Shown here: one piece after another, positions 1 through 7,798 of the stretch
Position numbering within the stretch: the stretch's first letter is position 1
Layout: the number at the start of each line of letters is the position of its first letter
Assembly: GCA_007695035.1 (NCBI GenBank)
Contig: REEO01000035.1
Span: forward strand, 1 to 52,581
From: Saprospirales bacterium
Lineage (GTDB): Bacteria > Bacteroidota > Bacteroidia > Chitinophagales > Saprospiraceae
Direction: 5' to 3'
DNA: 52,581 bases
Notes under the pieces: model-generated
Seen by the model: the letters and a program-made list of their open reading frames with translations, nothing else
Database searches by the model: none
What the model was told of the DNA's origin: nothing
Translations under genes and position numbers: made by a program

Positions 1-142
1 TTTCGTCCTGAAATCTCAAATCACTGTCACTTTCGAAAAAGCCAATTTTTATGTAGGCCCCTGTAATATACTTTTCAGGATTTGAATGAAAAAGTAGGAT
101 AGAGGCACGCCTAAGAAATTTTCCTTCCTTGAGTTGAAGATT
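1..142 (-). pseudogene. 3' part of a COG2865-type (AlbA_2 / RecG-like ATP-binding) protein gene, cut by IS66
   Basis: The minus strand is open from the IS66 end to the left window edge: 47 codons without a stop. The translation includes LRRASILLFHSNPEKYITGA and then YIKIGFFESDSDLRFQDE. This resembles the central region of the COG2865 family (putative transcriptional regulators or ATP-binding proteins with an N-terminal AlbA_2 domain), where a similar LLF..(N/D)PEK....GAYIKIGFF..DSDL stretch is found. There is no start codon at the junction: the frame runs straight into the IS terminal repeat. The 5' half is not on the other side of the element, where an unrelated oxidoreductase gene ends instead. 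The gene is therefore disrupted, but how much continues to the left cannot be seen. The family call comes from recalled motif similarity, not a search. Confidence 0.7.
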
Positions 143-143
143 C

Positions 144-165
144 GTAAGCACCCAACCAACCCCCT
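144..165 (+). repeat. IS66 terminal inverted repeat, left (tnpC end)
   Basis: These 22 bases are perfectly complementary to 2489-2510 and start with GTAAGCACCC. The tnpC stop codon (171-173) lies 5 bp inside it. Confidence 0.93.
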
Positions 166-170
166 ATTGA

Positions 171-1802
171 TTAAGAGGAAAGTTTTTCTATGGTATCTTG
201 GTCGAGATTGTAGGGTAGCCAGTTGATTGCATCGTCTGTGACCTTGTTATGGACTACTTTTTCAAATAGCCATAGTAGGCACTTGTAGACATCGAGTTTG
301 TTTTTCTCTGCTGTGATCACCAATGAGTATAGTATAGCCAGATTCTGTGCTGTATAGTTATTTGCTGCAAACAGATAGTTCTTCCGTCCCAATGCCAGAG
401 GGCGAATGGAATTCTCAATTAAATTGTTATCTATTTCCAGCCTACCGTCCTGGGCATAGGTCATCAAGCCCTTCCACCTTGAATGGCTGTATTTTATCGC
501 CTTTTCTATTGGAGTTTTCAGTACTGCGCCAGGTTTTTCTACCTGTTCGTTGAGCCAGTTTTCCAACTCAGTCAATATCGGTATTGCTTCTTTACGGCGA
601 AGAAGTAGTCTTTGTTCTGTTGAATAATTCTCTTCTCTGGCTCTGCGTTCAATGTCATACAGTTGGTCTACTTTATCTAGAAAAAAATCTGCCCGCGGTG
701 GATCTGTTCCAAGGGCCTGATAAAATTTGCGTCTGGCATGTGCCATACAATAGATAAGGGTGTAGTTGTTTTTTTCCTTGAGGCCTTGGTATACTTCATA
801 GCCATCTGCCTGTACTATACCATTGTAGTCTCCTAATAACTTGCGACCCTCTTCCTGGCTTCTGCCGGCTCCATAATGAAACAAAGCCGCTTTTAATTTG
901 GGTACATTGAGAACCCACATGTAGCCAATCTTACAAGAATTCTTATTGTTTTTTGGTAGCACCTTTATGGTAGATTCATCTACCTGAATATAGGGTTGGC
1001 TCAATAGATCTTTATGCATCAAATGGTAAAGCGGCTTCAAGTTCTCTGCAGCAGCGTGGAACCAATTGAGCAATACATTATTTGATATATCTACTCCTAC
1101 ATGCTTGAGTTTCTTTTTGAACCGATAGACGGGAGTGTGATAAAGCATTTTCTCTGTTATCATTTCTGCAATCAGACTTTCATCTACCATCCCTTTGGGG
1201 ATCAACCTGGGGGGAACTGGAGCCTGTTTCACTCCCTGGTCCTCATCTTTAATTGATACTACTTTTGGCCTTACTTGTTTTTTGACAAATATTTCTGGTT
1301 TTTTGTACGCCAGAATTTCCGTTGCATCCTCTCCGATTATCCTCATTGTTTCCGGATCATAACCCTCCGGAAATAATTCCTCTATTTCTCTTCGCAAATT
1401 GGCAGGAAAACTATGCCTACCACAGGATTTTTTACGCTTATGATTCTTCTTTTTTTTGTAAGCTTTGACTTCAATCTGTTCTTCCTGTTCTGTCTCAGTG
1501 GGAGTTTCTTGATTTTCTTGTTCGAATAACTCTAATTGTGCGGTATCTGGAGTTGACCTCCGCTTTTCAGAAGCTGGTCCAAAAATAATCCTCTTGAACT
1601 CGTTTAGCTCATTTCTGAGGCATTCAACATTCATCCTGGCTTCCGAAAGTTCCCTTTCGAGATTTTTAATAATGGTCTTTTGTTCTGACAGTTCGTTTCT
1701 GAGGTTTTGACCAATGATTTTATGTCTCGACAGTTCCCTTTCGAGGTGTTGAGCCCTAGTCCTAAGCTCTATGTTTTCCGCCAAGAAATCCTGTCTTTCC
1801 AT
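171..1802 (-). CDS. tnpC: IS66 family transposase TnpC
   Basis: This is the DDE transposase of the IS66 element. I start it at the ATG at 1802 (MERQDFLAEN), giving 543 aa; an upstream TTG at 1820 is also in frame. The N-terminal ~90 residues are a leucine/glutamate-rich coiled coil, followed by a lysine-rich linker (KAYKKKKNHKRKKS). The catalytic core shows IQVDEST (Asp about 275), then VQADGYEVYQG, and the C-terminal DNNLIENSIRPLALGRKN with the acidic residue and the IS66 signature. The CPxCG zinc finger that many IS66 transposases carry between coiled coil and core is absent; only one Cys is present there. This is a subfamily trait or loss. The frame is intact. Confidence 0.95.
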   Translation of the reverse strand: MERQDFLAENIELRTRAQHLERELSRHKIIGQNLRNELSEQKTIIKNLERELSEARMNVECLRNELNEFKRIIFGPASEKRRSTPDTAQLELFEQENQETPTETEQEEQIEVKAYKKKKNHKRKKSCGRHSFPANLRREIEELFPEGYDPETMRIIGEDATEILAYKKPEIFVKKQVRPKVVSIKDEDQGVKQAPVPPRLIPKGMVDESLIAEMITEKMLYHTPVYRFKKKLKHVGVDISNNVLLNWFHAAAENLKPLYHLMHKDLLSQPYIQVDESTIKVLPKNNKNSCKIGYMWVLNVPKLKAALFHYGAGRSQEEGRKLLGDYNGIVQADGYEVYQGLKEKNNYTLIYCMAHARRKFYQALGTDPPRADFFLDKVDQLYDIERRAREENYSTEQRLLLRRKEAIPILTELENWLNEQVEKPGAVLKTPIEKAIKYSHSRWKGLMTYAQDGRLEIDNNLIENSIRPLALGRKNYLFAANNYTAQNLAILYSLVITAEKNKLDVYKCLLWLFEKVVHNKVTDDAINWLPYNLDQDTIEKLSS

Positions 1803-1842
1803 ACCTCTAAGATACAACAATGATAAGGATTACAGGCAATTT

Positions 1843-2175
1843 TTAAAAAGAAATTCTCACTCTTTTTTTAACTTTTTTTGTCTCTATTCCCGCTAAAATT
1901 AGCATCAGTTTTTCGCAGGAAATTTGATAGCCATTTTCAGAAACTGGATGCTCAAATGTACCTCGCTCAAGTTTCTTGAAATAAAGGCCAAAACCATCTC
2001 CCTCCCAGGTGAGAATCTTCATGTGCGTCCTTTTCCGATTGATGAATACATAAGATGCTCCATTCATTACATCCAGCTTCATTTGGAAGGTAACAAGGGC
2101 GCTGAGCGTGTAGAAACTTTTTCGCATATCAGCAGGCTTACTCTACAAAAAGTACTTCCGCGACCTTTCAAACAT
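1843..2175 (-). pseudogene. tnpB: IS66 TnpB (orf2) with in-frame amber codon
   Basis: TnpB is an accessory protein needed for IS66 transposition. The natural start is the ATG at 2175-2173, which overlaps the tnpA stop in ATGTTTGA, the usual coupled arrangement. Translation reads MFERSRKYFL, then TAG (2145-2143), then SKPADMRKSFYTLSALV and the rest of a normal TnpB (GDGFGLYFKKLERGTFE). Intact relatives have an aromatic residue, usually Tyr, before the xxPxDMRKSF motif, so one base change from TAT or TAC explains the stop. Reading could restart at the internal ATG at 2127, giving 94 aa without the first 16 residues. I call it a pseudogene. Suppression or internal re-initiation cannot be excluded. 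Confidence 0.82.
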
Positions 2176-2470
2176 CCATCAATTCTTTTAGGGATTTTCG
2201 GTCAATCCCCTCCGGAAAGGACAACTCAATTCCGTTAGGAAGCTTGACTACAACTCGTTTAGTTGGAGAAATGGCCTGTTCATCAGAATTCAATAGAATG
2301 AATTCTCCTTGTCCATCTTGCAAATCCCGACACCACGAACAAAATGTACCATACACCAAATCCTCTCTGCGGCAGTACTCAGCTTTACTTAGCCCACTGT
2401 TTTGCCAGGAAAGAACATGCGCTCTTCGTTTCTTCTCTATCATATCTCTTTTTCCACAAAGATCTGGCAT
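2168..2470 (-). CDS. tnpA: IS66 accessory protein TnpA (orf1)
   Basis: This is the first gene of the IS66 operon, 100 aa. It has the helix-turn-helix-like opening seen in IS66 orf1 products (SWQNSGLSKAEYCRRED...YGTFCSWCRDL) and the C-terminal VVVKLPNGIELSFPEG motif of the family. It ends MDV-stop, and the last bases ATGTTTGA also contain the tnpB start, so the two are translationally coupled. An internal ATG at 2443 (MIEKKRRAHV) is an equally plausible start. Its role in transposition is not well defined in the family; DNA binding is assumed. Confidence 0.88.
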   Translation of the reverse strand: MPDLCGKRDMIEKKRRAHVLSWQNSGLSKAEYCRREDLVYGTFCSWCRDLQDGQGEFILLNSDEQAISPTKRVVVKLPNGIELSFPEGIDRKSLKELMDV

Positions 2471-2488
2471 CGGTTCTTTGTGTACAAG

Positions 2489-2510
2489 AGGGGGTTGGTT
2501 GGGTGCTTAC
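2489..2510 (-). repeat. IS66 terminal inverted repeat, right (tnpA end)
   Basis: This is the perfect 22-bp partner of 144-165. The neighbouring oxidoreductase gene stops at 2513-2515, only 2 bp outside the element. Confidence 0.93.
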
Positions 2511-2512
2511 AT

Positions 2513-3574
2513 TTAAGAGGCATGGAATCGCGAAATATTGACTTCCTCAGGAATCTCGAAGTCATCCATTTGAAGATATTCAGCCATCACTTCAGACCAA
2601 TAGGGTGCCCAGGAAGCACCTTTTGTCCCCAACCCATTGAAGATGTAAAGGTGGGTTAATTTCGGGTGCCGGCCCAACAGTGGTCTTCTGTCTTTCGTAG
2701 CGGGCCTGATTCCAACACGGGGCTCAAGAAATTGAAACCCTATATTTAGTGTACCAGTCAGCTTCTTAGAGAGTATGTCCTTTGCCTCAGTATCCGGAAA
2801 ATCATCGTCAAACGACCAATTGTTATGTGCACCAATCCAATAAAGTCCGCTGGCCTTAATTGGTAAAACAAAAGCCTTACCCTTAATAATGAAATCAGGC
2901 ACCTTCTCCTCTAGTTCTGCAATAAACGCCTGCCCCTTGCTCAGTTTAAATGGCAGATGCTGAAAATGTTGCAACCGGGAGTCTGCAGCACCCCCGCAGA
3001 AAATAATTTTTTCAAACTCAATATCTGCCCAGGAGTAAAAACCATTGGGGTTATAGATCACATCATTCAAGGAGAATTCACCAATTTTAAGCCTATTATT
3101 TTTTAGCAACCAGCTGCGGTAGTAGATTATCAAGTTGCTAATATCTATATGTAATGAAGAATTTACCTGGGCAGTATGCACGGCATCTTTGAGCAGCCCA
3201 TTGTCATTAAACTTTTTAGTGGGCTTCCCTACGAGTTCGGCAAAGCCGGGATCATTCATTTTCTCTTTCCACTTTCCGGCCTGCCCTCTGTCGTAGAAAA
3301 CATTCAACACAGGATGCTCATAGAGAATTTGGGTTCCCAGAAACTGTCCCATTTCGCTGTAGGTATTTCTCGCTTTGCGGAAGAGTTCTTCAAACATCCA
3401 GGAGACCGTGAATCTTCTACCCGTTATTGGATTTATCAAGCCTGAACCAGCCCTTGAACAAGCCTTTTGAAGGCCCTTGTCCACTATAAAAAAGGATTGC
3501 CTGCGCTTGTGCAATTGGTAGGACAAGAGCGTGCCTGCTATCCCCTGACCAACGATCAAATACTTAACTTTCAT
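2513..3574 (-). CDS. FAD-dependent oxidoreductase (DAO family)
   Basis: The protein is 353 aa. It opens with a dinucleotide-binding fold, KYLIVGQGIAGTLLSYQL (GxGxxG at about residues 9-14), with an acidic residue about 20 residues later (FFIVDKG). It continues with SGLINPITGRR and a C-terminal VGIRPATKDRRPLLG...LYIFNGLGTKGASWAP segment, as in D-amino-acid oxidase / glycine oxidase-like flavoproteins. It is soluble, with no signal peptide. The substrate is unknown; relatives oxidise amines or amino acids, and the C-terminal part resembles the FAD half of MnmC. The stop lies 2 bp from the IS66 end, so its downstream context has been replaced by the element. The C-terminus looks natural. Confidence 0.8.
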   Translation of the reverse strand: MKVKYLIVGQGIAGTLLSYQLHKRRQSFFIVDKGLQKACSRAGSGLINPITGRRFTVSWMFEELFRKARNTYSEMGQFLGTQILYEHPVLNVFYDRGQAGKWKEKMNDPGFAELVGKPTKKFNDNGLLKDAVHTAQVNSSLHIDISNLIIYYRSWLLKNNRLKIGEFSLNDVIYNPNGFYSWADIEFEKIIFCGGAADSRLQHFQHLPFKLSKGQAFIAELEEKVPDFIIKGKAFVLPIKASGLYWIGAHNNWSFDDDFPDTEAKDILSKKLTGTLNIGFQFLEPRVGIRPATKDRRPLLGRHPKLTHLYIFNGLGTKGASWAPYWSEVMAEYLQMDDFEIPEEVNISRFHAS

Positions 3575-3657
3575 GATTCTTAATAACGGAGCTGAGCTGG
3601 AAAAATTAGGGTTTTTCGAATTAGTTTAGTACCTCATAACCAAAAAAGGCCTTTTGA

Positions 3658-6096
3658 TCACCGAATAATTCCATCGGGTTTGCCGGGGAAAGAATTTGGA
3701 GAAGCCTCTCTCATCATCAGGTATATTTCTTCGGCGACGTCCTCGGCCGAGGGCTTACAAAAATAATCACCATCAGAACCGTAGGGGGACCGATTTTCAG
3801 TTGCGGCAATGGTCAGCGGCTGCGAATCCAAATAGAAATATCCACCCTGCTCCTGTAAGACTTTTTGCATCATGTAGGATGTGGCCCCACCTGGAACATC
3901 CTCGTCCAAAAAGACGATGCGATTGGTCTTTTTCAAAGATTCTACTATGCTGTGCTCCAAATCGAACGGCACGAGGGTTTGAACATCTATGACTTCCACC
4001 GAAACACCTACATCTTCCAGTTGACTGGCGGCATCTTCCGCAACGCGACAACAAGAACCGTAGGTAACCAAAGTGACATCCTCTCCTTCGCGCAGTACTT
4101 CAGGTACACCCAGGGGCACGGTAAATTCTGCCAGGTTTGTGGGTACATTTTCTTTAAGTCTGTATCCATTGAGGCACTCGACGATGATGGCAGGGTCGGC
4201 GGATTGAAGCATAGTGTTGTACATACCCGCAGCCTGAACCATATTTCTCGGCATGAGCACGTACATACCCCTCAATGCATTTATGGTCATTCCAATGGGA
4301 GAACCCGTGTGCCAAATTCCCTCTAGCCTGTGGCCTCTGGTGCGAATAATCAGCGGGGCCATCTGCTGGCCGTAGGAGCGGTAGCGCAAAGTTGACGCAT
4401 CGTCGGTAAGTGGTGTCAGTCCGTACATCAGGTAATCCAGGTACTGTATTTCTGCGATGGGTCTCAATCCCCTCATTGCCATACCCAGTGCCTGTCCTAC
4501 TATCGACCACTCTCTAATCCCCACATCAAACACCCGGTCTTCACCGTACTTTTCCTGAAGGCCTGCAAAACCCTGGTTTACATCCCCGATCTTTCCCACA
4601 TCCTCACCAAAAGCGAAAAGGGCCGGGTCTCTCATAAGGGCGGTGTCAAAAAACCGGTTCAAAACCTCATAGCCGTTTATAACTTCCGGCTCATCCCCAA
4701 ATTCAGGGTGAACGACAGGTACTTTCAGGGCTGATTTAGACGAATTGCTGTATAGGTGTGTATGGTATCTCTCTTTCCCTAGATCGCGTTCGGATTCAAT
4801 GAACCCTTTTAAATCATCGATTGCTCCACCACTGAGTTCCGAGCAAACAAGGTCCATTTTTCGCGCAAACTTCAGGATTTCGTACCTCAGTGGGTTGAGA
4901 GCAGATTTGAGGTCCGATGATAATTGCTGGATTTGATCTATGTCCAGATTTTCTTTGGCGATATTGGCAAAAATTCCCTGGAGTTCTCTCCTCTTTTTCT
5001 TTACAGGGTCTGAAAAATCTGCCCACGCTTGTTTCTGCGCATTTCTGACGTACTTTTTGGCCTGCTTCTGAATGTCTTCAAGTTTGGCCTCATCCGCTAT
5101 ACCGTTTTCAATCATCCATTTACCCAACTGGGTTATACAGTCATACTCCTTTTCCCATTCTAATCTCTCCTTGCTTTTGTATCGCTCGTGAGAGCCGGAA
5201 GTAGAATGCCCCTGAGGTTGGGTACAATCCTCTACATGAATCATAGCCGGACGGTGAAATTGACGCACTTTTTCAGTGGCCACCTCGTAAACCTCGCACA
5301 ATTTGGGGTAATCGTAAGCCTTGACGCGGTAAATGTCGATGCCATCCGCATCATCGGTTGTGGCAAATCCACTCATAACCTTTGAGATGCTGCCTTTGGC
5401 CGTTTGGTAATCTCTGGGGACGGAAATCCCGTAACCGTCGTCCCAAACACTAACTGCCAGAGGGACTCTTTCCACCACGGAGGCGTTCATCACCTCCCAA
5501 AAAATCCCCTCAGAAGTCGATGCATCACCAATGGTGCAAAAAACTACTTCGTTCCCTTTTTTCGACAAATTGCTGAGGTGTCCAAGATCATCGGAATTGC
5601 GGTATTTTTTTGATGCACATGCCAAACCGAATGCCCGGGCCATCTGACCTGCAGTGGGAGAAATATCTGAAGATATGTTGTATCTTTCTGTGTGATCCAG
5701 CCAGTTGTCTTCTTCATCTATCAGGCGGGTTGCAAAATGACTGTTCATCTGTCTTCCGGAACTGAAGGGATCGTTGTCTGGATCGCTGTAGAGCTGGGCG
5801 AAATACTCCTCAACTGTGCATAGCCCCAATGCAAACATCAGCGTCTGGTCTCTGTAGTAGCCCGCTCGAAAATCTCCCTTTTTGTAGGCCTTTGCCATGG
5901 CTACCTGCGGCACCTCCTTTCCATCGCCGAGAATACCGAATTTGGCCTTCCCGGTCAGCACCTCTTTTCTGCCGAGAATACTAGCTTCGCGACTAATGCA
6001 ACAAATCCAATAATCACTTATCACTTCGTTTATGAAATTACTGTTCTCAACCCCCTCCTCTACTTTCCAGTCTTCCAATAATGTAGTTAATGCCAT
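3658..6096 (-). CDS. Fused alpha/beta 2-oxoacid dehydrogenase E1 component (thiamine-diphosphate dependent)
   Basis: This 812-aa protein joins the E1-alpha and E1-beta subunits of a pyruvate or branched-chain 2-oxoacid dehydrogenase. The alpha part (about 1-440) has the ThDP segment IGDASTSEG...WDDGYGISVP, where classical enzymes have GDG...NN. The beta part (about 475-812) has FGEDVGKIGDVNQGFAG, EIQYLDYLMYG, and the C-terminal LVTYGSCCRVAEDAA and FLDEDVPGGA stretches. It decarboxylates a 2-oxoacid and passes the acyl group to a lipoyl E2, but no E2 or E3 is nearby. I start at ATG 6096 (MALTTLLEDW). The in-frame TTG at 6132 coincides with the -7 box of a promoter, so it should not be translated. 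The substrate cannot be assigned from sequence; branched-chain 2-oxoacids are the commonest label for this family. Confidence 0.88.
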   Translation of the reverse strand: MALTTLLEDWKVEEGVENSNFINEVISDYWICCISREASILGRKEVLTGKAKFGILGDGKEVPQVAMAKAYKKGDFRAGYYRDQTLMFALGLCTVEEYFAQLYSDPDNDPFSSGRQMNSHFATRLIDEEDNWLDHTERYNISSDISPTAGQMARAFGLACASKKYRNSDDLGHLSNLSKKGNEVVFCTIGDASTSEGIFWEVMNASVVERVPLAVSVWDDGYGISVPRDYQTAKGSISKVMSGFATTDDADGIDIYRVKAYDYPKLCEVYEVATEKVRQFHRPAMIHVEDCTQPQGHSTSGSHERYKSKERLEWEKEYDCITQLGKWMIENGIADEAKLEDIQKQAKKYVRNAQKQAWADFSDPVKKKRRELQGIFANIAKENLDIDQIQQLSSDLKSALNPLRYEILKFARKMDLVCSELSGGAIDDLKGFIESERDLGKERYHTHLYSNSSKSALKVPVVHPEFGDEPEVINGYEVLNRFFDTALMRDPALFAFGEDVGKIGDVNQGFAGLQEKYGEDRVFDVGIREWSIVGQALGMAMRGLRPIAEIQYLDYLMYGLTPLTDDASTLRYRSYGQQMAPLIIRTRGHRLEGIWHTGSPIGMTINALRGMYVLMPRNMVQAAGMYNTMLQSADPAIIVECLNGYRLKENVPTNLAEFTVPLGVPEVLREGEDVTLVTYGSCCRVAEDAASQLEDVGVSVEVIDVQTLVPFDLEHSIVESLKKTNRIVFLDEDVPGGATSYMMQKVLQEQGGYFYLDSQPLTIAATENRSPYGSDGDYFCKPSAEDVAEEIYLMMREASPNSFPGKPDGIIR

Positions 6097-6129
6097 ATTT
6101 GCTCGATTGTGGTTTTTTGAAATGGAGTG

Positions 6130-6161
6130 CAAAATTAACTAAATTAATGCATATTATCAAA
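6130..6161 (-). promoter_or_regulatory. Bacteroidota-type promoter for the fused E1 gene
   Basis: Read on the minus strand, TTTG (6161-6158) is followed by 20 bases and then TAATTTTG (6137-6130). This matches the TTTG / TAnnTTTG primary-sigma consensus of the phylum with normal spacing. The final TTG of the -7 box is the apparent upstream TTG start of the E1 frame, which argues for the ATG at 6096. Confidence 0.7.
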
Positions 6162-6250
6162 GCCTGGTTCACCGTTTGATCAATGAATATTATAACATTT
6201 AGGCACCATATTACTTTCTTAACATTTTCTGCGTAAACATTTGAATCTTT

Positions 6251-6284
6251 TTTGGTGTCTATTTGTTGTTTAATCGTAATTTTG
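6251..6284 (+). promoter_or_regulatory. Promoter for the DUF1573 gene
   Basis: TTTG at 6251-6254 and TAATTTTG at 6277-6284 match the Bacteroidota consensus with a 26-bp start-to-start distance. The start codon is 46 bp after the -7 box. It diverges from the E1 promoter in the same 198-bp intergenic region. Confidence 0.6.
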
Positions 6285-6330
6285 CCAAGACTAGTTGATT
6301 TAATCCTAAACGCTTAAAAAAAATCATACA

Positions 6331-6762
6331 ATGAAATTAACCGGTTTTATTGCTCTGCTTGCAGTCCTGTTTGCCTTCCCCTTATATACGGATGCTCAGA
6401 CAGGTCCACAAATGACCTTTGAATCGACCACCGTGGACTATGGAGAAATAGAAAGGGGCAGTGAGCGAATAAGAACAGTAAGTTTTACGAATACCGGAGA
6501 TGAACCTCTGGTTATCACCAATGCCCGCGGAAGTTGCGGCTGTACCGTGCCCGACTATCCAAGGGACCCCATTCAGCCTGGTGAAAGTGCAGAGTTTAGT
6601 GTCAATTACGATACCAACAGAATGGGCAACATAAACAGAACCATTCGCATTACCACTAATGAAAGCGGTGACCCTCATGTGCTTATGGTGAGAGGTAGAG
6701 TAGTAGAAAAGAAAGAAGAAGAATCTCTTCCAAAAAAGAATTCCAATATTTTCGATAACTGA
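6331..6762 (+). CDS. DUF1573 domain secreted protein
   Basis: The protein is 143 aa. Residues 1-22 form a signal peptide (MKLTGFIALLAVLFAFPLYT, cleavage near DAQ). The rest is one DUF1573 / ASH-like immunoglobulin fold: MTFESTTVDYGEIERGS, then RTVSFTNTGDEPLVITNARG, the hallmark SCGCTVPDYP, PGESAEFSVNYDT and GNINRTIRITTNE. Such proteins are exported to the periplasm or cell surface; their function is unknown. The C-terminus is lysine/glutamate-rich. It is monocistronic: its own promoter lies upstream and an intrinsic terminator follows the stop by 40 bp. Confidence 0.9.
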   Translation: MKLTGFIALLAVLFAFPLYTDAQTGPQMTFESTTVDYGEIERGSERIRTVSFTNTGDEPLVITNARGSCGCTVPDYPRDPIQPGESAEFSVNYDTNRMGNINRTIRITTNESGDPHVLMVRGRVVEKKEEESLPKKNSNIFDN

Positions 6763-6802
6763 TAAGAATAAATTTTGGTTGAATTTTTCATGATTTAATG
6801 TA

Positions 6803-6833
6803 AACGGGTTGCTGTACGCAACCCGTTTTTTAT
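6803..6833 (+). terminator. Intrinsic terminator after the DUF1573 gene
   Basis: A perfect 10-bp stem, AACGGGTTGC (6803-6812) with GCAACCCGTT (6818-6827), has a 5-base loop and is followed by a T-rich tail (TTTTATT overlapping the stem end). Confidence 0.9.
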
Positions 6834-6972
6834 TCTAGTTACCCGATTCAGTGGGATGGAAATGAATGCCTAAACTATATTTCAGGTGTACTCCCAAGAA
6901 CAATTGCCCCCGGCCTTAATTTAATTAAGGTACTGTTGCAATATTAAACATCTTTGAATAAAATTTCTCAAT

Positions 6973-7743
6973 ATGCTTGCAATTCTTTCACCAGCCAAGA
7001 CCATGAAATTTGACGAGGGGCGCAATCACCCGGCAACGTCCAATCCGAGTTTTCTAAGTGAATCCCGGAAATTAGCCAAAGTATTAAAGAAGTACTCCAA
7101 GCCGGAATTGATGGATTTGATGTCCATTAGTGAAAAACTGGCCGATCTGAATACAGAACGCTTCAAAAACTTTTCCGGGGATGGCAAAGCCGAAGAGCAA
7201 GCCCCTGCCCTGTTTGCTTTCCGTGGCGATGTTTATGTCGGACTCGATGCACTGAGCCTTGATGAGAATGCACAAAAAAGCGCCGATGAACACCTCAGAA
7301 TCCTAAGTGGTATGTACGGCATACTGCGCCCATTCGATCAGATCGAACCCTATCGCCTGGAAATGGGAACCAATCTAAAGACAGACTACGGTGAAAATCT
7401 CTACGAATTTTGGGGTGACAAAATAACGGAGGCACTGAAAAAAGACCTGAAAAAACACAAAGCGGGTGCCATTCTCAATCTGGCCTCCAATGAATATGTG
7501 AAAGTCATCGACCAAAAAGCTTTTGAAGGCAAGTGGATTGATGTGGACTTCAGGGAGATTAGAAAAGGTAAGTTGCGCTTTGTCTCATTCAATGCCAAAA
7601 AAGCGCGGGGAATGATGGCGCGATTCGTGCTTGAAAAAAACATCCGGGACCGGGATGGATTGACGAAATTCGATGGGATGGGCTACCAATTTGACAAGGA
7701 TGGTTCTAAGGAGAACAAGTTGCTGTTTGTGAAACCTGAGTAG
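6973..7743 (+). CDS. yaaA: Peroxide stress protein YaaA (DUF328/UPF0246)
   Basis: This 256-aa cytoplasmic protein is a full-length member of the YaaA family. The N-terminal LAILSPAKTMKFDE is diagnostic. Further family motifs are PALFAFRGDVYVGLDA, RILSGMYGILRPFDQIEPYR, LEMGT, LNLASNEYVKV and the C-terminal ARGMMARFVLEKNI...FDGMGYQFD. In E. coli, YaaA lowers intracellular iron and limits oxidative DNA damage during hydrogen peroxide stress; it binds DNA. It starts with ATG at 6973 without a Shine-Dalgarno, as usual in the phylum. CATCTTTG at 6949-6956 is a near match to the -7 box but sits only about 16 bp from the ATG. Confidence 0.95.
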   Translation: MLAILSPAKTMKFDEGRNHPATSNPSFLSESRKLAKVLKKYSKPELMDLMSISEKLADLNTERFKNFSGDGKAEEQAPALFAFRGDVYVGLDALSLDENAQKSADEHLRILSGMYGILRPFDQIEPYRLEMGTNLKTDYGENLYEFWGDKITEALKKDLKKHKAGAILNLASNEYVKVIDQKAFEGKWIDVDFREIRKGKLRFVSFNAKKARGMMARFVLEKNIRDRDGLTKFDGMGYQFDKDGSKENKLLFVKPE

Positions 7744-7798
7744 ATTGCTATCTTTGGAGCTGATTAATCGTTAGGAAGTTCCCTTAAGGGCAGGTTCA

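Larger units (their letters stand above)
144..2510 (-). mobile_element. IS66-family insertion sequence, 2367 bp
   Basis: The element is bounded by perfect 22-bp inverted repeats that begin GTAAGCACCC, at 144-165 and 2489-2510; the GTAA tip is typical of IS66. Inside, in transcription order on the minus strand, lie tnpA (orf1), tnpB (orf2) and the transposase tnpC. An 8-bp target duplication is expected for IS66, but the 8 bases outside the left end (GAAGATTC) and the right end (ATTTAAGA) differ. The two flanks belong to different genes. The copy has probably been through a deletion or recombination since insertion, or each end derives from a different insertion event. tnpB carries an internal stop, so this copy may not transpose by itself. 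Confidence 0.93.

Noticed and set aside
136-2518. IS66 target-site duplication
   Set aside because: The 8 bases on each side (GAAGATTC and ATTTAAGA) do not match in either orientation.
3644-3655. AAAAGGCCTTTT as terminator of the E1 gene
   Set aside because: It is a perfect palindrome with no room for a loop, and it lies downstream without a proper stem and T-run.
3797-4510. Long open frames antisense or out of frame within E1, rpoC, rpoB and the GH genes
   Set aside because: They are shadows of strongly conserved genes and show no protein-family features of their own.
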